64,000 nucleotides of DNA, from positions 62,001-126,000 of the forward strand of contig NZ_JAASQI010000008.1 in the NCBI RefSeq assembly GCF_011762225.1. Reading direction: 5' to 3'. The position numbers were made by a program, and so were the translations under genes. The notes beneath the pieces were generated by a model. It was not told the origin of the DNA. It saw only the letters and a list, made by a program, of their open reading frames with translations, and ran no database searches. Origin of the DNA: Pseudochelatococcus lubricantis (GTDB taxonomy: Bacteria; Pseudomonadota; Alphaproteobacteria; Rhizobiales; Beijerinckiaceae). This document shows, piece after piece, positions 20,088-29,557 of the stretch. Numbering within the stretch: the first letter of the stretch is position 1; each line of letters begins with the position of its first letter.

Positions 20088-20942
20088 CTATTTCGCGGCT
20101 TCGGTTCCCGCCGCCTGTGCCGCTGCCTCCGCCGCGTCGTGGATTTTCAGCGTTTCGGTGCGCGGCATCGAGATGATGTTGTAGCCGGAATCCACGTAGT
20201 GGATCTCGCCCGTGACACCGGAGGACAGGTCCGAAAGCAGGTATGCCGCCGCACCGCCGATTTCCTCGGTGGTGACGGTGCGCCGCAGGGGCGAGTTGGC
20301 CTTCTGGTAGGAATACATCAGCCGCGCGTCGGCGATGCCCGCGCCCGCCAGCGTGCGCACCGGGCCGGCCGAGATGGCGTTGACGCGGATGGAATCCGCG
20401 CCGAAATCGTTGGCGAGGTAGCGCACGCTCGCCTCCAGCGCCGCCTTGGCAACACCCATGACATTGTAGTTGGGCATGACGCGGGTAGCGCCGCCGTAGG
20501 TCAGCGTCACGATGGAACCGCCCGCCGGCATGATCGCGGCCGCGCGCTTCGTCACCTCGGTGAAGGAGAAGCAGGAGATCAGCATCGTGCGCAGAAAGTT
20601 CTCGCGCGTGGTGTCGGCATAGCGGCCCTTCAGCTCGCTCTTGTCCGAGAAGGCGATGGCGTGCACCAGAAAATCGATGCCGCCCCACTGCTCCTTCAGC
20701 GCGTCGAACACCGCATCCACGGACGCGAGGTCCTCCACGTCGCACGGCAGGATCACGGTGGAGCCGACCGTTTCCGCAAGCGGCGCCACGCGCTTGTGCA
20801 GCGCGTTGCCCTGATAGGTGAAGGCCAGTTCCGCCCCGTGTTCGTGCAGCGTCTTCGCGATGCCCCAGGCAATGGAATGATCGTTCGCGACGCCCATGAC
20901 GAGGCCGCGTTTTCCCTGCATCAGACCTTTTGTCACTAGCAT
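20088..20942 (-). CDS. fabI: Enoyl-ACP reductase (NADH)
   Basis: Reduces the trans-2-enoyl-ACP in each fatty acid elongation cycle; short-chain dehydrogenase fold. The 284-residue protein has the FabI-type cofactor motif GVANDHSIAWGIAK near residue 18-31 and the active Tyr-x6-Lys in YNVMGVAK (about 156-163). It is the third gene of fabA-fabB-fabI, 9 bases after fabB. In several Hyphomicrobiales a FabI is found next to fabAB, consistent with a role in unsaturated fatty acid synthesis. Confidence 0.95.
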   Translation of the reverse strand: MLVTKGLMQGKRGLVMGVANDHSIAWGIAKTLHEHGAELAFTYQGNALHKRVAPLAETVGSTVILPCDVEDLASVDAVFDALKEQWGGIDFLVHAIAFSDKSELKGRYADTTRENFLRTMLISCFSFTEVTKRAAAIMPAGGSIVTLTYGGATRVMPNYNVMGVAKAALEASVRYLANDFGADSIRVNAISAGPVRTLAGAGIADARLMYSYQKANSPLRRTVTTEEIGGAAAYLLSDLSSGVTGEIHYVDSGYNIISMPRTETLKIHDAAEAAAQAAGTEAAK

Positions 20943-20951
20943 TCCTCCGCC

Positions 20952-22175
20952 TCAGGCTTCGAGTCGCTTGAAGACGAGGGTAGCGTTGGTGCCGCCGAAG
21001 CCGAACGAGTTCGACAGCACGCAATTGAGCGATACGTCGTCAATGCGCTCGCGGACGATCGGCATGTCCGCGAAGGCGGGGTCCAGTTCCTCGATGTTGG
21101 CGCTCTTGCAGATGAAACCGTTGTTGAGCATCAGCAGCGAATAGATCGCCTCCTGCACGCCCGCCGCCCCCAGCGAATGGCCGGTGAGAGACTTGGTGGC
21201 GGAGATGGGCGGGCAGGCCTCCCCCGCGCCGAACACGCGCCGGATGGCCTCGATTTCCGGCCCGTCGCCGGCCGGCGTGGACGTGGCGTGCGGATTGATG
21301 TAGTCGACCGGCACATTGACGGTGGCGAGCGCCTGCCGCATGCAGCGCTCCGCACCCTCGCCCGAGGGGGCAACCATGTCGTAGCCGTCGGACGTCGCGC
21401 CATAGCCGACGATTTCCGCATAGATTTTCGCGCCGCGCGCCCGCGCGTGCTCCAGCTCCTCCAGCACCAGGACGCCGGCGCCGCCGGCGATCACGAAGCC
21501 GTCGCGGTGGAGGTCATAGGCGCGGGAGGCGGTCTGCGGCGTGTCGTTGTATTTCGAGGACATGGCGCCCATGGCGTCGAACAGCACGGAGAGCGTCCAG
21601 TCGAGTTCCTCGCAGCCGCCCGCGAACATGATGTCCTGCTTGCCGTACTGGATCTGCTCGACGGAGTTGCCGATGCAGTGGCTGGACGTGGCGCAGGCGG
21701 ACGAGATCGAATAGTTGACGCCCTTGATCTTGAACCAGGTCGCGAGCGTGGCGGAGGCGGTGGAGGACATGGCCTTCGGCACGGCGAAAGGCCCGACGCG
21801 CTTGGGGCCCTTGGTGCGGGTGATGTCCGCCGCGTCGACGAGCGTGCGCGCGGAAGGCCCGCCGGAGCCCATGATGATGCCGGTGCGCTCGTTGCTGATG
21901 TCGGACGGCTCCAGCCCCGAATCGGCGATGGCCTGATCCATGGCGATGTGGTTCCAGCCCGTGCCGCCGCCGTGGAACCGCATGGCGCGCCTGTCGACAT
22001 GCTCCTCCGGCCGGATGGTGGGGGCGCCGTGCACGCGGCAGCGGAACCCAAGGTCGGCATAGTCCTGCGCGAAGACGATGCCGGAACGCGCTTCGCGCAG
22101 CGAAGCCAGCACTTCCTGCGCGTTGTTGCCGATGGATGAGACGATGCCCATCCCCGTCACCACGACACGTCTCAT
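20952..22175 (-). CDS. fabB: Beta-ketoacyl-ACP synthase I
   Basis: Condenses malonyl-ACP with acyl-ACP and elongates the cis-3-decenoyl intermediate made by FabA. The 407-residue protein shows the catalytic Cys in [12 protein letters not shown], His in [11 protein letters not shown] and His in [12 protein letters not shown], the FabB/KAS I triad. Chosen start [10 protein letters not shown] at 22175; the frame runs 42 codons further but without homology. Separated from fabA by 191 bases that contain a strong hairpin. Confidence 0.96.
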   Translation of the reverse strand: MRRVVVTGMGIVSSIGNNAQEVLASLREARSGIVFAQDYADLGFRCRVHGAPTIRPEEHVDRRAMRFHGGGTGWNHIAMDQAIADSGLEPSDISNERTGIIMGSGGPSARTLVDAADITRTKGPKRVGPFAVPKAMSSTASATLATWFKIKGVNYSISSACATSSHCIGNSVEQIQYGKQDIMFAGGCEELDWTLSVLFDAMGAMSSKYNDTPQTASRAYDLHRDGFVIAGGAGVLVLEELEHARARGAKIYAEIVGYGATSDGYDMVAPSGEGAERCMRQALATVNVPVDYINPHATSTPAGDGPEIEAIRRVFGAGEACPPISATKSLTGHSLGAAGVQEAIYSLLMLNNGFICKSANIEELDPAFADMPIVRERIDDVSLNCVLSNSFGFGGTNATLVFKRLEA

Positions 22176-22262
22176 CGCAAACGTTCCCTCTTTCGCAATA
22201 TTCGGTTCAGTCAAGTCGTTCGCACGCGGCCAAGGCCCATCCCGGCATCTGCGGGGGAACCT

Positions 22263-22281
22263 GCGGGCGGTATCCGCCCGC
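22263..22281. other. Hairpin between fabA and fabB
   Basis: GCGGGCGG-tat-CCGCCCGC forms a perfect, very G+C-rich 8-bp stem in the fabA-fabB spacer. There is no uridine tract, so it is more likely an RNA stability or processing signal than a full terminator. Confidence 0.4.
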
Positions 22282-22366
22282 GCCGGCACTTGTCGCAGCA
22301 TATGGCGCGCGTCGGTGGCGTTGTCCAGCCATCCCGCATCCCGTCGCGGAAAACCGGCCGGCTGCG

Positions 22367-22891
22367 TCAGGCGCCGGCTGCGGCCGCATCCGTGGTGAAC
22401 AGGCCGACGCGCAGGTCCCTGGCGGTGTAGATGCGCTTGCCGTCGGCCTCCAGCCAGCCGTCGGCAATGCCGAGCACCAGCTTCGAGCGGAAGACGCGCT
22501 TGAGATCGACGCCGTAGACGACATTACGGATGGTCGGCAGCACCTGATCCGTGAACTTGACCTCGCCCACGCCCAGCGCCCGGCCGCGTCCCGGCGAGCC
22601 TAGCCAGCCGAGGAAGAAGCCGACGAGCTGCCAGAGGGCATCGACGCCCAGGCAGCCGGGCATCACCGGGTCGCCCTTGAAGTGGCAGGAAAAGAACCAA
22701 AGGTCCGGCCGCACATCGAGTTCCGCCCGTACGCCGCCCTTGCCGTATTCGCCGCCTGCCTCCACGATGGAGGTGATACGGTCGAACATCAGCATCGGCG
22801 GCAGGGGCAACTGCGCATTTCCGGCACCGAACAGCTCTCCCCGCCCACAGGCGAGAAGCTGTTCATAATCATAACTCGACTGGCGCTCCAT
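22367..22891 (-). CDS. fabA: 3-hydroxydecanoyl-ACP dehydratase/isomerase
   Basis: Dehydrates 3-hydroxydecanoyl-ACP and isomerises the product to cis-3-decenoyl-ACP, the branch point to unsaturated fatty acids. The 174-residue protein has the hot-dog fold active site with His70 in [16 protein letters not shown] and Asp84 just after, at the same positions as in the E. coli enzyme. First gene of the fabA-fabB-fabI operon. Confidence 0.97.
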   Translation of the reverse strand: MERQSSYDYEQLLACGRGELFGAGNAQLPLPPMLMFDRITSIVEAGGEYGKGGVRAELDVRPDLWFFSCHFKGDPVMPGCLGVDALWQLVGFFLGWLGSPGRGRALGVGEVKFTDQVLPTIRNVVYGVDLKRVFRSKLVLGIADGWLEADGKRIYTARDLRVGLFTTDAAAAGA

Positions 22892-23338
22892 GTCCCCCGG
22901 TCGTTCCTTTCATCTTTTCGTCATCGTTCAGGGCGCTAATGCACCGTTGCCCGAACCTTTAGTGACGGTGGGCGGATCAATCCCGACGTGGCCGCACGGC
23001 GCGTTCACCTAATGCGCCGATACGTCATCCGTTAGTAACTGGTGAAGCCGCGTCCGCGAACCGATTCCCGATCCCCGACCCAACCCCGTTTCGCGCTTCC
23101 TAACATAATGGTCGCCGACCTGAAAGCGGCGACGGGGACTTTAATGTTGTCTACAGGCTTGATTCCGCAAGATCACGACAGCGGCGGCCGCTTGAGATTG
23201 TCGCCACCATACCCCATCTCCCATTACCCGTCGCGAAAACGGCCCGTCCGGCTGCCGGCCAGCTTTCCGCACACGGGCCGGCGCGGCAGGCCGCGCCGGG
23301 ATCTCGTTACCGCCGGCCGGGAAGGTTGAAGACGCGCG
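22892..23338. other. Divergent intergenic region fabA / HAD nucleotidase gene
   Basis: About 447 bases holding the promoters of two divergent transcripts. No gene is supported. A 7-bp hairpin, GTCGCCG with CGGCGAC, lies at 23111-23133. No convincing -35/-10 pair stood out. Confidence 0.5.
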
Positions 23339-24175
23339 ATGGCGTATGAAGAAAACGAGGCGCGGGCTGCTCTGGCCGATCCCGCGGCGGCCGGTGTCGC
23401 AAGCGGCGATGCCCTGCCCGGACACAATGACGTTTTCGCGCATGTCGAGACGTGGATTTTCGACCTCGACAACACGCTGTACTCGCATGAGGCAGGGCTG
23501 TGGCCGCAGGTCGATACGCAGATCACCCTCTACATGTGCGAGTTGTTCGGCCTCGACGCGATGTCGGCGCGTGCGCTGCAGAAATATTATTATCATCGTT
23601 ACGGCACGACGCTGCGCGGCCTGATGGCGGAGCACGCCGTCGATCCGCAAGCGTTTCTCGATTTCGCGCACGACATTGACTATTCGGCCGTCGTCCGCGA
23701 CGAGCGCCTGCGCCGCGCGGTGGCCAATCTGCCGGGGCGCAGGTTCGTCTTCACCAACGGGTCGCGCGCCCACGCGGGTGCCGTCGTCGGGCGGCTGGGC
23801 ATCGCCGATCTGTTCGAGGATCTGTTCGACATTGTCGACGCCGCATTCGTGCCCAAGCCCGAAGCCGTCACCTACGCGCGCTTCATCGAGAGGCACGGCA
23901 TCGACCCCACGCGCGCGGCGATGTTCGAGGACCTCTCCGCCAATCTCGCGGTGCCACACGGGCTCGGCATGCAGACTGTGCTCGTGCTGCCCGCGACGCC
24001 CGACCCACACCGCGAGGCGCACGAGCAGGGGCGCTCCGCCGAGGCGCATATCGGCCACCAGACGACGGACCTTGCGGCCTTTCTCCATTGCGCGGCGGGC
24101 GGCGTGAGTCAGTTATCTGACACCCGTCCGATTTATGACGTGTTGCAGCGCACTGATGGCGTGCGCCAACGGTGA
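23339..24175 (+). CDS. HAD-family pyrimidine 5'-nucleotidase
   Basis: A 278-residue haloacid dehalogenase-fold phosphatase of the pyrimidine 5'-nucleotidase (SDT1-like) group. The nucleophile motif is FDLDNTLY (Asp42, Asp44); motif II is FVFTNGS, and the Lys/Asp region is PKPEA followed by AAMFEDLSANL. It would dephosphorylate UMP/CMP or analogues. In many Hyphomicrobiales this gene lies next to dapD; here it is 13 kb away. Start ATG at 23339 is preceded by a weak GGAAGG-like site. Confidence 0.88.
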   Translation: MAYEENEARAALADPAAAGVASGDALPGHNDVFAHVETWIFDLDNTLYSHEAGLWPQVDTQITLYMCELFGLDAMSARALQKYYYHRYGTTLRGLMAEHAVDPQAFLDFAHDIDYSAVVRDERLRRAVANLPGRRFVFTNGSRAHAGAVVGRLGIADLFEDLFDIVDAAFVPKPEAVTYARFIERHGIDPTRAAMFEDLSANLAVPHGLGMQTVLVLPATPDPHREAHEQGRSAEAHIGHQTTDLAAFLHCAAGGVSQLSDTRPIYDVLQRTDGVRQR

Positions 24176-24265
24176 TAATAAAGTGGGCGAGAGGCTGGAA
24201 CTCCCTAGCGGAGAGCTTTCGGCGATCCCTTGTCGCCCGTGTGCCTGTGGCGCGCGGGTGCCTGG

Positions 24266-24326
24266 CCCGGCAGCCGGCATGAACGGACCGTTCGCGGTGC
24301 CCCCTCCCGTTCATGCTGCTGCCGGG
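24266..24326. ncRNA. Compound stem-loop in the HAD/MBL spacer
   Basis: CCCGGCAG (24266-24273) pairs with CTGCCGGG (24319-24326), and GCATGAACGG (24277-24286) with CCGTTCATGC (24307-24316), separated by a small internal loop. The 20-base apex contains a further ACCG-TTCG-CGGT hairpin. This 61-base structure lies 139 bases before the MBL-fold gene. It could be a terminator of the upstream gene, a structured leader or a small RNA part. Structure seen, function unknown. Confidence 0.4.
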
Positions 24327-24464
24327 CATTCTTCCTGCCCTTCGGTCTTCTCGATCATCGCCCCCGCGCATCGTCGGGGCCAGGCGCCAGTCCGAATTGC
24401 GATTGCGGCTGCGAACGTGTATTGGCGCACTGTCTTCCAGTCTGATTGAGAGTAGACTGCCTTC

Positions 24465-25355
24465 ATGTCTGCGCTTATGCACCCTCTCGCTGTCCAGCAG
24501 CCCCTCCCGGCGGACGCCCTGTCCGTGCGGTTCTGGGGCGTACGCGGTTCATTGCCGGTGTCCGGGCCCCAGTATGTGGCGTTCGGCGGCAATTCGTGCT
24601 GCGTGGAGATCCGCTGCGGTGAGCGGCTGTTCATCGTCGATGCGGGCACCGGCATCCGCCCTCTCGGCGAATATCTCGGCGCGGAGCGCTCCGGCTGCGA
24701 GATCGATATCCTGCTGAGCCATCTGCATCTCGACCACGTCATCGGCCTGCCGTTCTTCAGGCCGGCGCTGGTGCGCGGCAACACCATCCGCGTTCATGTC
24801 GGCAATCTCGGCGGGGCGGACGGCAGTGCCGCGCTGGGGCGGCTGTTCTCGCCGCCGCTGTTTCCGCTGGGGCTCGACGGGCTGCCGGCGCGCTTCGAGC
24901 ATGTCGGTTTTCGCGCCGGCGACAGGCTGGCGTTCGTCGACGGCCCTTCCGTCGCCACGTGCCCGCTGCTCCATCCCGATGGCGCGAGCGCCTACCGGTT
25001 CGAGTTCGGCGGCCGGCGCGTGTGCTACGTCAGCGATGTCGAGCACAGCCTGGGCTGGCCGCCGGAGGACCTCACCGATTTCGTCTCGAACGCCGACCTG
25101 ATGATCTTCGACGCCATGTATGCGGCCGATGAATACACGCGGTGCAAGGGCTGGGGGCATTCCACCTGCGAGGCGGGCCTCGCGCTCTGCGCGGCCGGCA
25201 AGGTGAAGGCGATGGCGGCGTTCCACCTGCACCCCTGCCACGACGACACGCGCCTGGAAGCCTATGACGCCCGGCTGCGCGCGGCGCTGCCGGGTTCCTT
25301 CGTCGCCCGCGACGGGCTCGCCGTGTCGTTTTCCGCGCTCGATCATTTCACTTGA
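24465..25355 (+). CDS. MBL-fold phosphodiesterase-like hydrolase
   Basis: A 296-residue metallo-beta-lactamase-fold protein with SHLHLDH (His86, His88, Asp90, His91), a FWGVRGSLPV start typical of the PhnP/CpdA-like group of cyclic phosphodiesterases, the later YVSDVEH ligand and a terminal His in FHLHPCHDD. Likely a metal-dependent phosphodiesterase of small cyclic nucleotides or phosphoribosyl cyclic phosphate; exact substrate unknown. The gene has about 290 bases of spacer before it with a complex hairpin, so it may have its own promoter. Confidence 0.82.
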   Translation: MSALMHPLAVQQPLPADALSVRFWGVRGSLPVSGPQYVAFGGNSCCVEIRCGERLFIVDAGTGIRPLGEYLGAERSGCEIDILLSHLHLDHVIGLPFFRPALVRGNTIRVHVGNLGGADGSAALGRLFSPPLFPLGLDGLPARFEHVGFRAGDRLAFVDGPSVATCPLLHPDGASAYRFEFGGRRVCYVSDVEHSLGWPPEDLTDFVSNADLMIFDAMYAADEYTRCKGWGHSTCEAGLALCAAGKVKAMAAFHLHPCHDDTRLEAYDARLRAALPGSFVARDGLAVSFSALDHFT

Positions 25356-25386
25356 CCGGAACGCGCGCCGGACCGTTTCCACGTGC

Positions 25387-25413
25387 GCATGCCCGATCGC
25401 AGACCGGGCATGC
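25387..25413. terminator. Hairpin between convergent MBL and aminotransferase genes
   Basis: GCATGCCCG pairs with CGGGCATGC around a 9-base loop, centred between the two stop codons. It is a plausible shared terminator although neither side has a long T run. Confidence 0.45.
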
Positions 25414-25421
25414 GGGCAGGT

Positions 25422-26962
<1,541 letters not shown>

Positions 26963-27175
26963 ATGACAACGAACGACCCGATCCGCATGTCGGATTACCA
27001 GCGCCGGCAACGGGCGGCCATCGCACCGGCAGAGGCGGCGCGCCAATTCAGGATATCGGCCGTGCTGGCGCTCGTCCTGATCGCGGCGTCGGCAATCGTC
27101 GCAGCTGGAACGCTGTTCGGCCCCGCGCACACTGCGCATACGGAGCCGCCGGCAGGAATCGCCCGCGTTTCCTGA
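26963..27175 (+). CDS. Small single-pass membrane protein
   Basis: A 70-residue protein starting MTTNDPIRMSDYQRRQ, with one hydrophobic span at about residues 27-48 and a short Pro/His/Thr-containing tail. The start is supported by GGAGG seven bases before the ATG. The N-terminal basic segment suggests the N-terminus is cytoplasmic. No family is recognised. It is followed 66 bases later by the sugar dehydrogenase gene, with which it may be co-transcribed. Confidence 0.6.
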   Translation: MTTNDPIRMSDYQRRQRAAIAPAEAARQFRISAVLALVLIAASAIVAAGTLFGPAHTAHTEPPAGIARVS

Positions 27176-27241
27176 TGGCGCCCGGAGGCCAACGCGATTA
27201 AACTGACACGCAGGTCCGCGCGATCTGCGAAAGGTTCTTCG

Positions 27242-28417
27242 ATGAGGTTTTCCGGACGGTTTCCGAAGATTGTGGCCGCAGGATTGCTGGCCGCCGCTGC
27301 CGTCGCGCTCCCCGATGGCATGGCGACACGGGCGGCCGCGCAGGTCGCACCCGCCGTGACGGAGCGGACGGAAAAGCTCGACATCTCTGTCGAGACCGTG
27401 ACCTCCGGGCTCGAACATCCCTGGGGCCTCGCCTTTCTGCCATCCGGAGAGTTCCTGGTGAGCGAGCGGCCGGGGCGCCTGCGCCGCGTGAGTCGCGATG
27501 GCAAGCTTTCGCCGCCCGTTGGCGGCGTGCCTGCCGTGCTCGCACGGGGGCAGGGAGGGCTGCTCGACATCGCGCTCGATCCCGACTTCGCGCGCAATGG
27601 GTACCTGTATTTCGCCTACGTCGAGCCGCGTGAGGGCGGTTCGGGCATTGCCGTCGACCGCGCCGTGCTCAACCGGGAGAAAAACACGCTGGAGCAGGTC
27701 GAGGCGATTTTCCGCCAGAAGGATACGGCATCGGGAACGGCGAATTTCGGCGTGCGGCTGGTGCCGGCGGAAGAGGATACGCTGTTCATCACGATCGGTG
27801 ACCGTTTCGGCACCCGCGACAAGGCGCAGGATGTGGGCAGCCATCTCGGCAAGGTGCTGCGAATCAACACCGACGGCACCATTCCCATCGACAATCCGTT
27901 CGTCGGGCAGGACGATGCCCTGCCGGAAATCTGGTCGCTGGGGCACCGCAACGCGCAGGGTGCCGCGCTGCATCCGCAGACCGGCGAATTGTGGACCGCG
28001 GAGCACGGTGCGCGCGGTGGCGACGAGATCAATGTCGTCCGCCGGGGCCTGAACTACGGCTGGCCGATCATCACCTACGGCGTCGACTATTCTGGCGCGC
28101 CGATCGGCATCGGCACGGCGCGGGAAGGGCTGGAGCAACCCGTCTATTACTGGGTGCCGTCGATCGCCCCTTCCGGCCTCGCTTTTCATGAAGGGGGAGC
28201 GATCGCGCCCTGGCGCGGCAGCGTGTTCGTCGGCGCGCTGGCGGGGAAGGCGCTGGTGCGCCTCGAAGTCGCGGACGAGAGCGTCACCCACGAGGAACGG
28301 CTGCTGACGGATCTGAACGAACGCATCCGCGACGTGCGCACGGGCCCGGACGGCTATCTATATCTGCTGACAGACGCGGATAACGGCCGCATCCTGCGCA
28401 TTGTCCCCGCCAGATGA
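27242..28417 (+). CDS. PQQ-dependent soluble sugar dehydrogenase
   Basis: A 391-residue secreted beta-propeller of the YliI/aldose sugar dehydrogenase group, oxidising aldoses in the periplasm with PQQ. Residues 1-34 form a signal peptide ending AAAQ. Typical motifs are HPWGLAFLPSGEFLVSERPGRL, GGLLDIALDPDF and WSLGHRNAQGAALHP; the last carries the catalytic His region, and GAEHG-like (TAEHGARGGDEIN) follows it. No PQQ synthesis genes are nearby, so the cofactor comes from elsewhere in the genome or the medium. Confidence 0.9.
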   Translation: MRFSGRFPKIVAAGLLAAAAVALPDGMATRAAAQVAPAVTERTEKLDISVETVTSGLEHPWGLAFLPSGEFLVSERPGRLRRVSRDGKLSPPVGGVPAVLARGQGGLLDIALDPDFARNGYLYFAYVEPREGGSGIAVDRAVLNREKNTLEQVEAIFRQKDTASGTANFGVRLVPAEEDTLFITIGDRFGTRDKAQDVGSHLGKVLRINTDGTIPIDNPFVGQDDALPEIWSLGHRNAQGAALHPQTGELWTAEHGARGGDEINVVRRGLNYGWPIITYGVDYSGAPIGIGTAREGLEQPVYYWVPSIAPSGLAFHEGGAIAPWRGSVFVGALAGKALVRLEVADESVTHEERLLTDLNERIRDVRTGPDGYLYLLTDADNGRILRIVPAR

Positions 28418-28438
28418 GACGTGGCGGCGATCGGGTTC

Positions 28439-28468
28439 TTGACAGGCACGGCGGATGTTCCCTATATG
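28439..28468 (+). promoter_or_regulatory. Promoter of the tRNA gene
   Basis: A perfect TTGACA (28439-28444) is followed after 17 or 18 bases by CTATAT/TATATG (28462-28468). It is about 80 bases before the tRNA and downstream of the sugar dehydrogenase stop, so it is likely the tRNA promoter. Confidence 0.65.
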
Positions 28469-28549
28469 CGCTTGATAAGACGCGCGGCGAGGTCGCGCGG
28501 GTTGAGTCGTCGTTATCGGTTCCCGCCTCGCGGAGACGGTGACGGAAGC

Positions 28550-28626
28550 GGCAGTGTAGCTCAGTTGGTGAGAGCGCCGGATTCATAACCCGGAGGTCGG
28601 CAGTTCAAATCTGCCCACTGCTACCA
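28550..28626 (+). tRNA. tRNA-Met (CAT)
   Basis: A 77-base cloverleaf with acceptor stem GGCAGTG/CACTGCT (first pair G-T), D arm AGCTCAGTTGGTGAGAGC, anticodon loop TTCATAA and T arm GGCAG-TTCAAAT-CTGCC, with CCA encoded at 28624-28626. The anticodon is CAT. The acceptor is paired at position 1 and the anticodon stem lacks the three G-C pairs of the initiator, so this looks like elongator tRNA-Met. A tRNA-Ile2 with lysidine cannot be fully excluded. Confidence 0.9.
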
Positions 28627-28820
28627 TTCCGCTTCGGATTTCGTGCGATTCGCCCTGTTCTCACACACTGATTCTCTTGTTTTCCCCTCCCTGATCGATG
28701 CAAGATCGAAGAGCCGTGCCGGCTGGCCGGGCCTCGGCGTGTATGCGTCAACAAACCGTTTCATGGTGCGGGTAAGGGAGCGTATCGACCGCATGGTCGG
28801 GCTGCAGGAAGGGGCATGTC

Positions 28821-29231
28821 GTGGCATCATACGCAATCGTCAGCATAGAGGGCATCGGGGAAAACGACGCGCAGGCACTGAAGGTGGCGGGGATCGCCAC
28901 CACCGACGCGCTGCTGGAACGCGCGCATGACCCCAAGGGGCGCAGGGAACTGGCAGCGGAGACCGGCATCGACGAGGCGCTGATCCTCAGGTGGGCGAAC
29001 ATCGCGGATCTCCTGCGCATTCACGGCGTTGGCAAGGAATATTCCGACCTGCTGGAAGCCGCGGGCGTCGACACCGTGAAGGAACTCAAGCATCGCAACG
29101 CCGTCAACCTGACGAAGGCGCTGGCGGAGGCCAACGAAAAAGGCAACTACGTCCGCGCGCTGCCCACCGAAAAGGTGGTGGCGAAGTGGATCGAACAGGC
29201 GAAGGAACTGCCGCCGCTCCTCACCTACTGA
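28821..29231 (+). CDS. DUF4332 helix-hairpin-helix protein
   Basis: A 136-residue protein of the DUF4332 family with two helix-hairpin-helix-like units: VSIEGIGENDAQALKVAGIATTDALL, then LLRIHGVGKEYSDLLEAAGVDTVKEL. Such pairs usually bind DNA without sequence specificity. The start is GTG at 28821 with AGGAAGGGG shortly before it. No signal peptide or membrane span. Standing alone between tRNA and rpsA; role unknown. Confidence 0.8.
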   Translation: MASYAIVSIEGIGENDAQALKVAGIATTDALLERAHDPKGRRELAAETGIDEALILRWANIADLLRIHGVGKEYSDLLEAAGVDTVKELKHRNAVNLTKALAEANEKGNYVRALPTEKVVAKWIEQAKELPPLLTY

Positions 29232-29557
29232 TGCGGTTTTCGCCCGGTGACAGCCGGAAAAAGGTTGTTAACCGGGCGTTCCCGATGTATGGGTCTGAAG
29301 TCCGGAATGCGCTGCCCGCGGGTGGTGGCTGGGGCGCGTTAACCGCGCCCTTTTGGTGTTGTTGCATATGTGGCGCTGTCGCATGCAAAACGACCCCGCC
29401 GCCCGAGCGCGCCGCCGGAATCGTTCCCTGCTGTCGGCCATGAGGCGCCGGCCCGCCGTTACGGCGGAAGATCGTGCGGCAAACCAGACCGCGCGGCGCC
29501 GGCAGCGTGGGAGCGGCCCGTTATTCGAGCCGCCGGCGCCGTTGGTCAGGAGTTTTC
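29232..29557. other. Intergenic region and rpsA leader
   Basis: About 326 bases without a supported gene. It holds a terminator-like hairpin at 29332-29354 and the rpsA leader. The cmk gene that precedes rpsA in many relatives is absent. A short frame from 29353 to 29574 is Arg/Ala-rich and has no support. Confidence 0.5.
29332..29354 (+). terminator. Intrinsic terminator-like hairpin before rpsA
   Basis: GGGCGCG pairs with CGCGCCC around TTAAC and is followed by TTTT. It probably ends the DUF4332 transcript or attenuates transcription into rpsA. Confidence 0.5.

Noticed and set aside
28550-28626. tRNA as an integration site for a mobile element
   Set aside because: No integrase gene nearby, and no repeat of the tRNA 3' end was seen downstream; DUF4332 and rpsA follow directly.
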